Shown: positions 17,891 to 25,716 of the stretch, in pieces
Position numbering within the stretch: the first letter of the stretch is position 1
Layout of the letters: each line of letters opens with the position of its first letter
Assembly: GCA_030536555.1 (NCBI GenBank)
Contig: JAUNPU010000013.1
Coordinates: 30,915 to 94,914, forward strand
Length of the DNA stretch: 64,000 bases
Source: Eubacteriales bacterium
Lineage (GTDB): Bacteria > Bacillota > Clostridia > Lachnospirales > Lachnospiraceae
Direction: 5' to 3'
Made by a program: the position numbers and the translations under genes
The notes under the pieces: generated by a model
The model's database searches: none
What the model saw: only the letters and a program-made list of their open reading frames with translations
What the model was told of the DNA's origin: nothing

Positions 17891-17912
17891 TCTTTCGAGG
17901 CGTTCGCCTTTT
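17873..17912 (+). terminator. Terminator of the DUF4317 gene
   Basis: Perfect 9-bp stem AACGCCTCG (17873-17881) / CGAGGCGTT (17896-17904), followed by CGCCTTTT. The DUF4317 stop codon falls in the loop. Confidence 0.75.
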
Positions 17913-19246
17913 CATACGGATTTCTTTCTTACCGTGTAAAAATAATACGGAATCTCCACCATCAGCATCACGCTCCACCCCGCCGCACAGGCAAACGCCA
18001 CGCCATAGATTCCCAACCGCGGTGTCAGAATCCACGTAAAGAGTACCCGCAGACTGGTCTGGATGAACGTGCCCAGAAGGGTCATTTTCATCATCCCCAT
18101 GCCCCGGTAGAATCCCTGAAATCCATTGGTAAATGCCGGGAACAGGTAGAAAAATGCCATGGTCCCCAGGTACTGTCCGCCCAGCGCCACGATCTCCGCC
18201 GCGCTCTCCCCGGTCACGAACAGGCTCATGATCGGCTTTCTCATCAGCAGCACGAAGCCGCAGATCAGAAGCCAGTAGCAGGCTTCCAGCACCAGTCCCT
18301 TTCGGAAGCCCTCCCGCAGACGCTCCGGCTTCTTCGCGCCCCGGTTCTGTGCCACAAAGGTGGTGATTCCATGAGATATGCTCTGCTCCGGCAGGCAGGC
18401 AAAGTCATCCACCCGCGTCACCGCATTGTAGGCTGCGATCACATCCACTCCCAGTCCGTTGACCGAGCCCTGAATCAGCAGCTTTCCGATGGGCTGGCAG
18501 GACTGCTGCAGCGCCGTCACGGTTCCGTAGCGCAGTGTAGTCTTCAGGAGTCCCCGGTCCACATGGAATTCCCCTTTTCGCAGCTGCAAAAGCGGAATTC
18601 TGTGATAAATATACCAGATGGAAAGCCCCGCTGACACCGCCTCCGCCACCACCGTGGTGACCGCTGAGCACACGATGCCAAAGCCCAGCATACCGATAAA
18701 AATCAGGTCCAGCACCCCATTCAGAACCGAAGAGAACATCAGAAACCGGAGAGGCGTCTTCGAGTCTCCCACACTCTTAAGTGCCGATGCCAGCGCATTG
18801 TAAAAGTAGGTAAAGGGCGCTCCCAGAAAAATGATTCTTAAGTACACCGTTGTCATTTCCATCAGCTCCTCCGGCACCTGAAGCGTCTTCAGAAGCATCG
18901 GTGTGAAGCCGATTCCCAGACCGATCACCGCCAGGGAGAAGTACAGCCCGAACAGTGCCGCTGTCGCCATCTCCTTCTTCAACTCCTCATGCCGCCCGGC
19001 GCCAAAGAATTCACTCATCAGCACCCCCGCACCCATACAGATGCCGGAGATACCCAGAATCACGATATTCATCACCGGGCTTGCCATGCCTTCCGCCGCC
19101 AGGGCTTCCTTTCCGATGAAACGCCCTGCAATAATCGAGTCTACCATATTGTAAGTCAACTGGAACAGATTCCCCAGAATCAGCGGTACCGAGTACCGGA
19201 TCAGATGCCGCGGGATGTTCCCCTCTGTCATATTTACTGCTGCCAT
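17912..19246 (-). CDS. MATE family multidrug/small-molecule efflux transporter
   Basis: A 444-aa protein with about 12 hydrophobic segments in two MATE halves. Family features include NLFQLTYNMVDSIIAGRFIG in TM1, the SVLNGVLDLIFIG region, and FVAQNRGAKKPERLREG in the second half. MATE proteins export cationic drugs or metabolites using a Na+ or H+ gradient. The ATG at 19246 is used here; a second in-frame ATG at 19231 (MTEGNIP) is an alternative. It is alone on its transcript and the substrate cannot be inferred. Confidence 0.9.
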   Translation of the reverse strand: MAAVNMTEGNIPRHLIRYSVPLILGNLFQLTYNMVDSIIAGRFIGKEALAAEGMASPVMNIVILGISGICMGAGVLMSEFFGAGRHEELKKEMATAALFGLYFSLAVIGLGIGFTPMLLKTLQVPEELMEMTTVYLRIIFLGAPFTYFYNALASALKSVGDSKTPLRFLMFSSVLNGVLDLIFIGMLGFGIVCSAVTTVVAEAVSAGLSIWYIYHRIPLLQLRKGEFHVDRGLLKTTLRYGTVTALQQSCQPIGKLLIQGSVNGLGVDVIAAYNAVTRVDDFACLPEQSISHGITTFVAQNRGAKKPERLREGFRKGLVLEACYWLLICGFVLLMRKPIMSLFVTGESAAEIVALGGQYLGTMAFFYLFPAFTNGFQGFYRGMGMMKMTLLGTFIQTSLRVLFTWILTPRLGIYGVAFACAAGWSVMLMVEIPYYFYTVRKKSV

Positions 19247-19314
19247 ATCCTGCCTTTTCCCTTACATAAAATTTCTTCGAAGTGCTTTGTACCACAGAGC
19301 TTCACGTCCCGTGA

Positions 19315-19351
19315 TACAAAATACGCGCCATGCCCCAGGCACAGCGCGCAT
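19315..19351 (-). terminator. Probable terminator of the DUF6612 gene
   Basis: On the minus strand, GCGCG-n3-TGCC pairs with GGCA-n2-GCGCG around a 3-nt loop, followed by TATTTTG. It lies downstream of the secreted protein gene. Confidence 0.5.
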
Positions 19352-19428
19352 CCGTATTCATTATTTGCTGCAGTGCTCCTGCCGCCTGTCAGCGAATCGT
19401 TCCTGCCAGATCACATTTTGCGTCTCAG

Positions 19429-20271
19429 TTACTCCTGCATCATCTGCTGATCCAGGGTCGCTGCCAGCTGATACTCCGCCAGATTCGGAACCTGAATCTC
19501 CACCGGCTGTCCCGGGTCAGCGAATCCCACGTCGCCATCCATGGTGATCGTCATGGTCTCGCCCTCTGCCGTCATATCCATGGTCATCTTCATCCGCATC
19601 TTGGTGCAGTATCCGTCCGGATTCACCACATATTCGCCGGTCACATCGCGGTAGCCATAGCTGATGCCTTCCATATCCGGCATTCCCTGCATGCCCATCA
19701 CCTGTTCCAGCAGACCGTTCATCTGTGCCATGTCCATGGAGAAGGACACAATCCGGTCCTCGCCTTCCACACGCAGCTTCATATCCTTCAGATACTGCAG
19801 ATCCGTCTCCATCATGCCGGTGGTACTCTTTAACTGCTTCATCATCTCCGTGATCGGCATGGGCTGCTTGATCTTCTGCCCCATCAGATCCATGTAGTAC
19901 ATGTCATCTGCATAGTAGACATTGTAGGTCATCTCCGTGCCGGACAGATCCAGAGTCTCCGTCTCCCCCGGTCCGTTCCCGGTGCTTCCGATCTGCCCCA
20001 GAGTCATCCGGGTATACATGTTCATCTTCACATGTTCCGGATCCTGGACCTGATTGGCCTTCACATTCATCTCCATCCGCATGTCCATGTTTGCCGAGCC
20101 GTCCGACATGGTAATCTTATAATCATAGAACGCATTCATGTCCGACATCTCTTTGCTCTTTTGTTCCATCTGCTGATAGACAGCCACGGCATCTGCATCA
20201 TTGGCATAGGCCGGAATCGCAAACATCATGCTCAGTCCAAGTGTCGCTGCAAGTAATTTCTTCAGTTTCAT
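19429..20271 (-). CDS. Secreted DUF6612-like protein
   Basis: A 280-aa exported protein. It has a Sec signal peptide MKLKKLLAATLGLSMMFAIP with a probable cleavage after AYA near residue 23; there is no lipobox cysteine. The mature part is Met- and Asp-rich and made of antiparallel-strand-like segments (GSANMDMRMEMNVKANQ, YNVYYADDMYYMDLMGQKI), resembling LppX/LolA-like DUF6612 proteins. The role is unknown. The ATG at 20271 follows AGGAGGGG. It lies downstream of the type I toxin locus, and antisense transcripts reading toward it would meet the hairpin at 20399-20436. Confidence 0.75.
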   Translation of the reverse strand: MKLKKLLAATLGLSMMFAIPAYANDADAVAVYQQMEQKSKEMSDMNAFYDYKITMSDGSANMDMRMEMNVKANQVQDPEHVKMNMYTRMTLGQIGSTGNGPGETETLDLSGTEMTYNVYYADDMYYMDLMGQKIKQPMPITEMMKQLKSTTGMMETDLQYLKDMKLRVEGEDRIVSFSMDMAQMNGLLEQVMGMQGMPDMEGISYGYRDVTGEYVVNPDGYCTKMRMKMTMDMTAEGETMTITMDGDVGFADPGQPVEIQVPNLAEYQLAATLDQQMMQE

Positions 20272-20387
20272 GGTATCCCCTCCTGTTTATTTGATACCAT
20301 TACTTTAGCGCGTTCCCGGGTGTTTGTCTATTAAAATTTGATTAAATATCAGGGGTTGTCATTATCACCAACATGAATCTGCCGCCA

Positions 20388-20436
20388 AATAAAAGACAGG
20401 AGAGCATCCTCGCACACCAATACGAGAATACTCTCC
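20388..20436 (-). terminator. Hairpin homologous to the antisense-RNA terminator, 5' of the toxin locus
   Basis: On the minus strand, GGAGAG/CTCTCC (20399-20404, 20431-20436) with an inner stem, followed by TGTCTTTTATTT. Its core 20405-20431 matches 20648-20674 at 22 of 27 positions in direct orientation, so the two flank the toxin gene as direct repeats. Confidence 0.6.
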
Positions 20437-20451
20437 CTGTGGTTTTCGTTA

Positions 20452-20480
20452 TTGAACCGCCTATAAACTTCTGCTATAAT
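20452..20480 (+). promoter_or_regulatory. Strong promoter of the type I toxin mRNA
   Basis: TTGAAC (20452-20457), an exact 17-bp spacer and a perfect TATAAT (20475-20480). The predicted start near 20487 leaves a leader of about 70 nt before the small open reading frame. Confidence 0.75.
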
Positions 20481-20511
20481 AGAGGCAGTCTAATCACAGC
20501 GAGGATATTTT

Positions 20512-20549
20512 TCCCCTACATGTATCAGTTTCGTATACATAAGAGGGGA
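20512..20549 (+). promoter_or_regulatory. Leader hairpin that would hide the toxin Shine-Dalgarno
   Basis: TCCCCT (20512-20517) can pair with AGGGGA (20544-20549), and ATGTAT (20520-20525) with ATACAT (20535-20540). The 3' arm is the ribosome binding site of the small toxin gene, so translation would be blocked until the hairpin opens. Such sequestration is common in type I toxin mRNAs. Confidence 0.55.
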
Positions 20550-20559
20550 GGTGGTTCAC

Positions 20560-20628
20560 ATGACAAAAATGGAGTTACTTACTTTGTTGCTTGTCATCAT
20601 TGCCATCATTGATTTATTGCAAAAGTGA
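20560..20628 (+). CDS. Putative holin-like/type I hydrophobic toxin peptide (22 aa)
   Basis: A 22-residue peptide beginning MTKMELLTLLLV and ending IIDLLQK. One hydrophobic helix is followed by a short polar C-terminus, like the putative holin-like toxins (Hol_Tox) and other membrane-acting type I toxins of Firmicutes. GGGGAGGTG lies 6-7 nt before the ATG. A strong sense promoter, a leader hairpin hiding the ribosome binding site, a convergent antisense promoter and a terminator all surround it. Too short to identify by similarity alone; the case rests on the architecture. Confidence 0.6.
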   Translation: MTKMELLTLLLVIIAIIDLLQK

Positions 20629-20639
20629 TAAATTCAAAG

Positions 20640-20713
20640 AAAAAAGGTATCCTCGTACGCCAATACGTGGATACCGTGTGTAAGGGTTTTTTATTCCTCG
20701 CAACAATCCTTGT
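20640..20713 (-). ncRNA. Predicted antisense antitoxin RNA (about 75 nt)
   Basis: Transcription from the minus-strand promoter at 20720-20748 would start near 20713. It would end at a classical terminator: stem GGTATCC (20646-20652) / GGATACC (20669-20675) with an inner stem, then six U. The RNA is complementary to the 3' untranslated part of the toxin mRNA, the arrangement of convergent type I systems such as txpA/ratA. Its 5' sequence resembles that of the toxin mRNA (TCTAATCACA, then GCGAGGA). Confidence 0.6.
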
Positions 20714-20719
20714 GATTAG

Positions 20720-20748
20720 ATTATAGCACATCGGCATATAAAGTGCAA
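20720..20748 (-). promoter_or_regulatory. Promoter of the antisense RNA
   Basis: On the minus strand, TTGCAC (20748-20743), an exact 17-bp spacer and a perfect TATAAT (20725-20720). Confidence 0.75.
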
Positions 20749-20761
20749 GTGTGTTACGAAA

Positions 20762-20795
20762 AGGTGCTGGATTTTTCCAGTGCCTTTTTGATTCC
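20762..20795 (+). terminator. Terminator of the toxin mRNA
   Basis: GGTGCTGG-ATTTTT-CCAGTGCC stem (two wobble pairs), followed by five T. This would give a toxin transcript of about 310 nt. Confidence 0.65.
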
Positions 20796-20830
20796 TAAAA
20801 AAGAGCCCCCGTCATATGACAAGGACTCTT
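20796..20830 (-). terminator. Terminator of the rpsF-ssb-rpsR operon
   Basis: On the minus strand, an imperfect AGAG-n-CTCT hairpin with inner GTCA/GAC pairing, followed by TTTTTT, ten bases after the rpsR stop codon. Confidence 0.75.
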
Positions 20831-20839
20831 CTGTAAATC

Positions 20840-21106
20840 TTATTCCATTGTATACGGCATCAGAGCGATGTGACGTGCTCTCTTGATAGCAACGGTCAGT
20901 GCTCTCTGGTGCTTTGCACAGTTTCCGGTGATTCTTCTCGGAAGAATTTTACCTCTCTCGGAAACGTATCTTTTTAACTTATTGGTGTCTTTGTAATCGA
21001 TCACGCCGTTCTTATCGCCGCAGAATACACAGACTTTTTTTCTTCTACGCATGCCGCCTCTTCTTACTTTGGCGCCATCTGCTCTGTCAGTTTTATTGAA
21101 TGCCAT
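20840..21106 (-). CDS. rpsR: 30S ribosomal protein S18
   Basis: An 88-aa S18 with the conserved stretches [20 protein letters not shown] and [20 protein letters not shown]. The N-terminal RRKKVCVFC suggests the zinc-binding (C+) form. The ATG at 21106 follows AGGAGG by 8 nt. It is last in the rpsF-ssb-rpsR operon; S18 and S6 bind each other in the 30S platform. Confidence 0.97.
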   Translation of the reverse strand: MAFNKTDRADGAKVRRGGMRRRKKVCVFCGDKNGVIDYKDTNKLKRYVSERGKILPRRITGNCAKHQRALTVAIKRARHIALMPYTME

Positions 21107-21162
21107 TGGTGCTGCCTCCTTCTTCAAATATTGACGTCTTCCAACCTCAAGCAGTCACGTGC

Positions 21163-21633
21163 TTAGTTGAAAGGCAAACCTTCATCTTCTACGCCATCCG
21201 GGATGTTCATGAAGCCGTCGCCGATTGCACTGGTCGGTGCCGGTCTGGATGTCTGCTGATATCCATAGCCGCCATGATCCTGACCGCCGCCATTGTTAGC
21301 TGCGCCCTTGCTGTCTGCGAACTCCTGATCGTCCACGATGATGTCGGTGGTATAAACACGCTGACCATCTTTGTTGGTGTAACTGCCAGTCTGAATACGT
21401 CCGGATACCAGCACTCTCATGCCCTGGCGGAAATACTTCTCAGCAAATTCACCGGCTCTGTCAAATGCCACGATGTTGATGAAGTCGGCAGTCTGCTCGC
21501 CTCCATCCTGGCTTCTGCGGCCTCTGCGGTCCACTGCAAGGGTATATCTTGCGATAGCCATGGAGCGTTCGCCCTGTGAATATCTCACTTCCGGATCTCT
21601 GGTCAATCTTCCCATAAGGATAACTCTATTCAT
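21163..21633 (-). CDS. ssb: Single-stranded DNA-binding protein
   Basis: A 156-aa bacterial SSB. The OB-fold begins MNRVILMGRLTRDPEVRYSQ and contains FINIVAFDRAGEFAEKYFRQ. A Gly/Gln-rich flexible linker is followed by an acidic tip ending EDEGLPFN, a variant of the usual DDDIPF protein-interaction tail. It sits between rpsF and rpsR as in most Firmicutes. Confidence 0.97.
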   Translation of the reverse strand: MNRVILMGRLTRDPEVRYSQGERSMAIARYTLAVDRRGRRSQDGGEQTADFINIVAFDRAGEFAEKYFRQGMRVLVSGRIQTGSYTNKDGQRVYTTDIIVDDQEFADSKGAANNGGGQDHGGYGYQQTSRPAPTSAIGDGFMNIPDGVEDEGLPFN

Positions 21634-21678
21634 ACCATCACTCTTCCTTTATCAAACTGCTTCTATCAGTCTCTATGA

Positions 21679-21972
21679 TTACTGCTCGTCCTGCTTAACG
21701 CAAAGATATCTGATAACCGGCTCCATGATACGAACGTGTGCTTCCACTTCGTTAGAGCAATCGGAATTCTCAGCCTCGAACTTGATGAAGTAGTAGAAAG
21801 CCTCTTTCATCTTCTGAATCTCGTAAGCAAGTCTCTTCTTGCCCCAATCATCAACGCCTGTAACAGTGCCACCGAAGCGGGTGATGTAACCCTGTACCTT
21901 CTCCAGTGCTGCTGCTCTCTCCTCATCTTCGAGTTTTGCGCTCAGAACAACTGCTAATTCGTATTTGTTCAT
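21679..21972 (-). CDS. rpsF: 30S ribosomal protein S6
   Basis: A 97-aa S6: MNKYELAVVLSAKLEDEER at the start, then VDDWGKKRLAYEIQKMKEAF and YYFIKFEAEN. The ATG at 21972 follows AAGGAGG. First gene of the rpsF-ssb-rpsR operon. Confidence 0.97.
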   Translation of the reverse strand: MNKYELAVVLSAKLEDEERAAALEKVQGYITRFGGTVTGVDDWGKKRLAYEIQKMKEAFYYFIKFEAENSDCSNEVEAHVRIMEPVIRYLCVKQDEQ

Positions 21973-21995
21973 TGCTTTACCTCCTTGTGGTCTCT

Positions 21996-22030
21996 GGCCC
22001 CTGACTTCAGTTTCAGGAGCAAGGATTATA
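21996..22030 (-). promoter_or_regulatory. rpsF promoter -10 and short leader hairpin
   Basis: A perfect TATAAT occupies 22030-22025 on the minus strand; no good -35 is visible. The RNA would then begin with CTCCTGA-n8-TCAGGGG, a hairpin at about 21996-22018. A leader bound by the S6:S18 complex controls this operon in many bacteria, but I do not see its CCG bulge motif clearly, so that identity is unproven. Confidence 0.35.
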
Positions 22031-22219
22031 ATGTGTCACGAATATCTATTTTACCAGAATCCATCAGGAAATGCAAGCACTTTTTTCCTGAAATACCGCT
22101 GAAAAATGCCCAAAATATGCGGTTTCCGGCTGATTTTTTACAGCAGATGTGGTATTTTATATAATATATGAAAATACTTCTGGCACACAGAAGCGAAAGC
22201 GAAAGAAGGAGAGCGGTCT

Positions 22220-23212
22220 ATGAAAATGGAACAGGGTGCACGGATCATCGTGGAGCGGTGGCTGCAGGCAAAGCCGGATGATGTGCTGCACTTCATAACA
22301 GACGAAACCAAGCTGCGGGAGATGGAGGCATTTTCTGCGGCAGCGGAGGGCTGCGGCGCGGTACCCAAGGTCTCCGTGCTGCCGTCGGACTCGGTTCAGT
22401 CCGGAGACAGCATCGAGGAGATGCGCCACATCATGTCATATGCCAATGCCATCGTCGGCGCCACCAACTATTCCTTCATCACCACCAACGCGGTAACCTA
22501 TGCCCTGCGCCACGGGGCGAGGTTTCTGTCCCTCCCTCTGTCCACCAATGACGGTTCCTCCCTGTTAGAGCAGGATTTTCTGCAGATGGACCCGCGAAAG
22601 GCTGCCAGGCTGGCGCGGCCTCTGCTGGGAAAGCTGCGGGGCGCCAAAACCCTTCACGTGACCACGGCTCTGGGAACGGACATTACCTTCTCCGTTCAGG
22701 GGCGAAAGGCGGGACTCTTCCGGGGCACTGCCGCCAGACCGGGCGTCTGCGCCTCCGCCAGCTTTGAGGTCTATGTGCCTCCTGTGGAGACCTCTGCCAG
22801 CGGGCGGGTGGTCTTAGACGGCTCCATGGGCTATATCGGGCTGGTGCAAAAGCCGCTGGAGCTGGAATTTGACTGCGGACGTCTGACCCGGATTGCCGAT
22901 ACCCCGGATGGTCGGAGGCTGAGGACCTTTATAGAGCAGTTTGAGGATCCTGCCATGTACTGCGCCGCCGAGTTCGGTATCGGTCTCAACCAGTATTCCC
23001 GGTGCCGGGGCGCTTCCTATATAGAAGACGAATCTGCCTACGGCACCTTTCACATCGGCTTCGGACGCAATCTGGCTCTGGGGGGTACCCACGATGCCGC
23101 CGGACACTTTGACATCGTGATTCACGATCCCACCATCACTGCAGATGGAGTCCTGATGATGAAGCAGGGAGACGTCTGTACAAATCCGATTTATCGTTTC
23201 CTATATCTGTAA
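22220..23212 (+). CDS. M29-like aminopeptidase / NicX-fold metalloprotein
   Basis: A 330-aa protein resembling the leucyl aminopeptidase (peptidase M29) and NicX dioxygenase fold. The C-terminal metal region is visible: AAEFGIGLNQYSR, then YGTFHIGFGRNLALGGTHD and GHFDIVIHDPT, with His, Glu and Asp ligands. It is shorter than classical M29 enzymes (about 400 aa), which is typical of the M29-related subgroup in Clostridia. AAGGAGAG precedes the ATG. It lies just upstream of DUF969/DUF979 and pyroglutamyl-peptidase genes, which supports a role in peptide breakdown, though these have their own promoter. Activity is uncertain. Confidence 0.7.
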   Translation: MKMEQGARIIVERWLQAKPDDVLHFITDETKLREMEAFSAAAEGCGAVPKVSVLPSDSVQSGDSIEEMRHIMSYANAIVGATNYSFITTNAVTYALRHGARFLSLPLSTNDGSSLLEQDFLQMDPRKAARLARPLLGKLRGAKTLHVTTALGTDITFSVQGRKAGLFRGTAARPGVCASASFEVYVPPVETSASGRVVLDGSMGYIGLVQKPLELEFDCGRLTRIADTPDGRRLRTFIEQFEDPAMYCAAEFGIGLNQYSRCRGASYIEDESAYGTFHIGFGRNLALGGTHDAAGHFDIVIHDPTITADGVLMMKQGDVCTNPIYRFLYL

Positions 23213-23227
23213 ATTGCAGATTTTTTA

Positions 23228-23256
23228 TTGTTCTTATTGACAAAATGTGATAAAAT
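23228..23256 (+). promoter_or_regulatory. Promoter of the DUF969-DUF979-pcp operon
   Basis: TTGTTC (23228-23233), a 17-bp spacer and TAAAAT (23251-23256). The leader that follows contains AGCTGT/ACAGCT pairing around 23268-23292 and then TTAGGAGGTG. Confidence 0.55.
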
Positions 23257-23325
23257 CAGAGCATCTTGTAGCTGTGACCGTTTGAGACAGCTGCAGAAAA
23301 TCTAAAACACTTAGGAGGTGTTTCT

Positions 23326-24015
23326 ATGGAACTTATCAAACTTATCGGTGTTCTGATCGTCATCGTCGGATTTATTCTGAAGCTGGACACCCTGGCTGTT
23401 GTGGTCGTTGCCGGACTGGCAACGGGACTGGTAGCCGGCATGTCCCCGATCGAGATTCTGGACACCCTCGGCAACGCGTTCATTACGAACCGTACCGCAA
23501 CCCTGTTTATTCTGACCCTGCCGGTTATCGGTCTCTGTGAGCGCAACGGTCTGAAGGACAAGGCCGTGGATTTCATCCGCTCCTTGAAGAACGCAACCAC
23601 CGGCCGTCTGATCATCGTATGGCAGACCGTTCGTACCGTCGCTTCCGCATTTTCTCTGCGTGTCGGCGGTCATGCACAGTTTATCCGTCCGCTGATCAAC
23701 CCGATGGCACAGGCTGCTTCTATCGCCAAGTACGGCGAGCTTGACGAGAAGACCGAAGACCAGATCAAGGGTCTTGCAGCCGGAAGTGAGAACTACGGCA
23801 ACTTCTTCGCACAGAACTGCTTCATGGGTTCCTCCGGTACCCTGCTGATCGTAACCACCTTATCCGAACAGGGATATCCTGTTGATGCCCTTCAGATTGC
23901 AGGTCAGTCCGTTCCGATCGCAGTTATTTCCCTGGTTGTGGGTATTATTTATGCACTGATCTTCGACCAGACCATGAAGCGCCGCTATGGCAGCAAAAAG
24001 ACGGGGGTGAAGTAA
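23326..24015 (+). CDS. DUF969 membrane protein (putative permease subunit)
   Basis: A 229-aa integral membrane protein of DUF969, with hydrophobic segments at about 3-45, 60-80 and 185-210. Conserved stretches are GLCERNGLKDKAVDFI and SENYGNFFAQNCFMGSSGTL. DUF969 is nearly always found with DUF979 and pyroglutamyl-peptidase, as here. The pair is suspected to be a transporter for pyroglutamate or a related product, but this is unproven. TTAGGAGGTG precedes the ATG. One base separates its stop from the DUF979 start. Confidence 0.85.
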   Translation: MELIKLIGVLIVIVGFILKLDTLAVVVVAGLATGLVAGMSPIEILDTLGNAFITNRTATLFILTLPVIGLCERNGLKDKAVDFIRSLKNATTGRLIIVWQTVRTVASAFSLRVGGHAQFIRPLINPMAQAASIAKYGELDEKTEDQIKGLAAGSENYGNFFAQNCFMGSSGTLLIVTTLSEQGYPVDALQIAGQSVPIAVISLVVGIIYALIFDQTMKRRYGSKKTGVK

Positions 24016-24016
24016 T

Positions 24017-24934
24017 ATGAGTAAGATAGTTGCTGAGATTTTCTACTGTATCATTGGCTTCATTTTCATTATGACCGGTGTAAAGGCACTGAAGGATGAG
24101 GGCTGTGAGAAGCGCGTATTTACCGCTGCCTTCTGGTTCATCCTTGCCTTCACCTTCATTGCAGGTCCCTACTTCCCGAAGTGGATCACCGGCCTCTGCG
24201 TTGTGCTGATGGCTGCTCTCACCGCCATGAATAAGGTCGTTCAGAGCAAAAGTGATGTTCCGACCGCGGCTGAGACCCGCTCCGGCGCTGACCGGATCGG
24301 CTACAAGGTCTTCGTTCCGCCGCTGACTCTGGCTGTAACGGCTGTGCTTGTGGCTACCTTCTTAAAGTCCCTGGGCGCTAACAACGCAATCGGTGTCTCT
24401 GCTGTAGCCGCACTGATCGTTGCCATGGTAATGTTCAAGCCGAAAGCAGCCTACATCGTAAAGGACGGCACCCGTCTGACGGACAATGTAGGTACCACCG
24501 GTATTCTTCCGCAGGTACTGGCTGCACTGGGTGCTCTGTTCACCGCGGCAGGTGTCGGCGATGTGATTGCAACCGGCGTGCGTGCCATCATTCCGGACGG
24601 CAACCTGTTTATGGCAACCGCAGTCTACTGTATCGCCATGGCTCTGTTCACCATGATCATGGGCAACGGCTTTGCAGCCTTCTCCGTAATCACCGTGGGC
24701 ATCGGTATCCCGTTCCTGATTGCACAGGGCGCGAACCCGATCGTTGTAGGTGCGCTGGGTCTGACCGCCGGCTACTGCGGCACCCTGATGACTCCGATGG
24801 CTGCCAACTTCAACATCATGCCGGCAGCACTGCTGGAGACCAAAAGCAAATATGCCATCATCTTCTCCCAGATTCCTGTGGCACTGGTGATGCTGGCAAT
24901 CCACATCGTACTGATGTATACACTGGCATTTTAA
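24017..24934 (+). CDS. DUF979 membrane protein (putative permease subunit)
   Basis: A 305-aa, very hydrophobic protein of DUF979 with about eight to nine membrane helices. Characteristic segments: TGILPQVLAALGALFTAAGV and GNGFAAFSVITVGIGIPFLI, then GYCGTLMTPMAANFNIMPAA near the C-terminus, which looks like a substrate-path motif of ion-transporter-like folds. It is tightly coupled to DUF969 and followed 27 bp later by pcp. Confidence 0.85.
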   Translation: MSKIVAEIFYCIIGFIFIMTGVKALKDEGCEKRVFTAAFWFILAFTFIAGPYFPKWITGLCVVLMAALTAMNKVVQSKSDVPTAAETRSGADRIGYKVFVPPLTLAVTAVLVATFLKSLGANNAIGVSAVAALIVAMVMFKPKAAYIVKDGTRLTDNVGTTGILPQVLAALGALFTAAGVGDVIATGVRAIIPDGNLFMATAVYCIAMALFTMIMGNGFAAFSVITVGIGIPFLIAQGANPIVVGALGLTAGYCGTLMTPMAANFNIMPAALLETKSKYAIIFSQIPVALVMLAIHIVLMYTLAF

Positions 24935-24961
24935 CAACATGATAGAAAGGATCTGTTACTT

Positions 24962-25606
24962 ATGAAACTTCTGCTTACAGCATTTGATCCCTTTGGCGGC
25001 GAGCCCATCAATCCGGCTCTGGAGTCCGTCAAGCTGGTTCCGGACCGGATCGGCGATGTTGAAGTCGTCAAGGTCGTGGTTCCCACGGTTTTCCGCAAGT
25101 CCATCGCTACGGTGGCTGAAGCGATTGCGAAGGAGCAGCCGGACGCTGTTCTGTGCATCGGTCAGGCGGGCGGACGTTATCACCTGACCCCGGAGCGGGT
25201 TGCCATCAACATGGATGATGCCCGCATTCCGGACAACGAGGGCAACCAGCCCATCGATATTCCGATTTTTGAGGACGGCGCACCGGCTTACTTTACCACA
25301 TTGCCGATCAAAGCCATGGTCCAGAGCATCCGGGAAGCAGGCATTCCTGCCAGCGTTTCCAACACCGCCGGAACCTTCGTCTGCAACCACCTGATGTACG
25401 GTGTGCTCTACACGCTGGCGAAGCAGTATCCGGGTGTGCGGGGCGGCTTCATGCACGTCCCCTTCGTACCCAGCCAGGTTGTGAACCGCCCGGCTCCGGC
25501 TCCCTGCCTGAGCATGGAGATGATTGCCGACGGCATTACCGCCGCAATCAAAGCAATCGCTGAACATGATTCCGATGTGGCTCATGTAGGCGGCGCACTG
25601 CACTAA
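24962..25606 (+). CDS. pcp: Pyroglutamyl-peptidase I
   Basis: A 214-aa cysteine peptidase (C15) that removes N-terminal pyroglutamate from peptides. The catalytic triad is visible as Glu78 (LTPERVA), Cys141 ([11 protein letters not shown]) and His165 ([10 protein letters not shown]). Length and N-terminal [16 protein letters not shown] match the family. It follows DUF969/DUF979 in one operon, so products may be handled by those membrane proteins. Confidence 0.95.
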   Translation: MKLLLTAFDPFGGEPINPALESVKLVPDRIGDVEVVKVVVPTVFRKSIATVAEAIAKEQPDAVLCIGQAGGRYHLTPERVAINMDDARIPDNEGNQPIDIPIFEDGAPAYFTTLPIKAMVQSIREAGIPASVSNTAGTFVCNHLMYGVLYTLAKQYPGVRGGFMHVPFVPSQVVNRPAPAPCLSMEMIADGITAAIKAIAEHDSDVAHVGGALH

Positions 25607-25654
25607 AACTTAGTCTGATGTAGAACAAAGTAAAATGCGGAACTTTAGACAAAA

Positions 25655-25680
25655 ACGGGATGCTGCACTCAGCATCCCGT
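25655..25680. terminator. Bidirectional terminator between pcp and the PTS gene
   Basis: Perfect 11-bp stem ACGGGATGCTG / CAGCATCCCGT with a 4-nt loop. On the minus strand it is followed by TTTTTG, on the plus strand by CTCTTATATC. It serves the two convergent transcripts. Confidence 0.8.
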
Positions 25681-25716
25681 CTCTTATATCAATATACTCC
25701 CTGTTTCTGCACTGTC

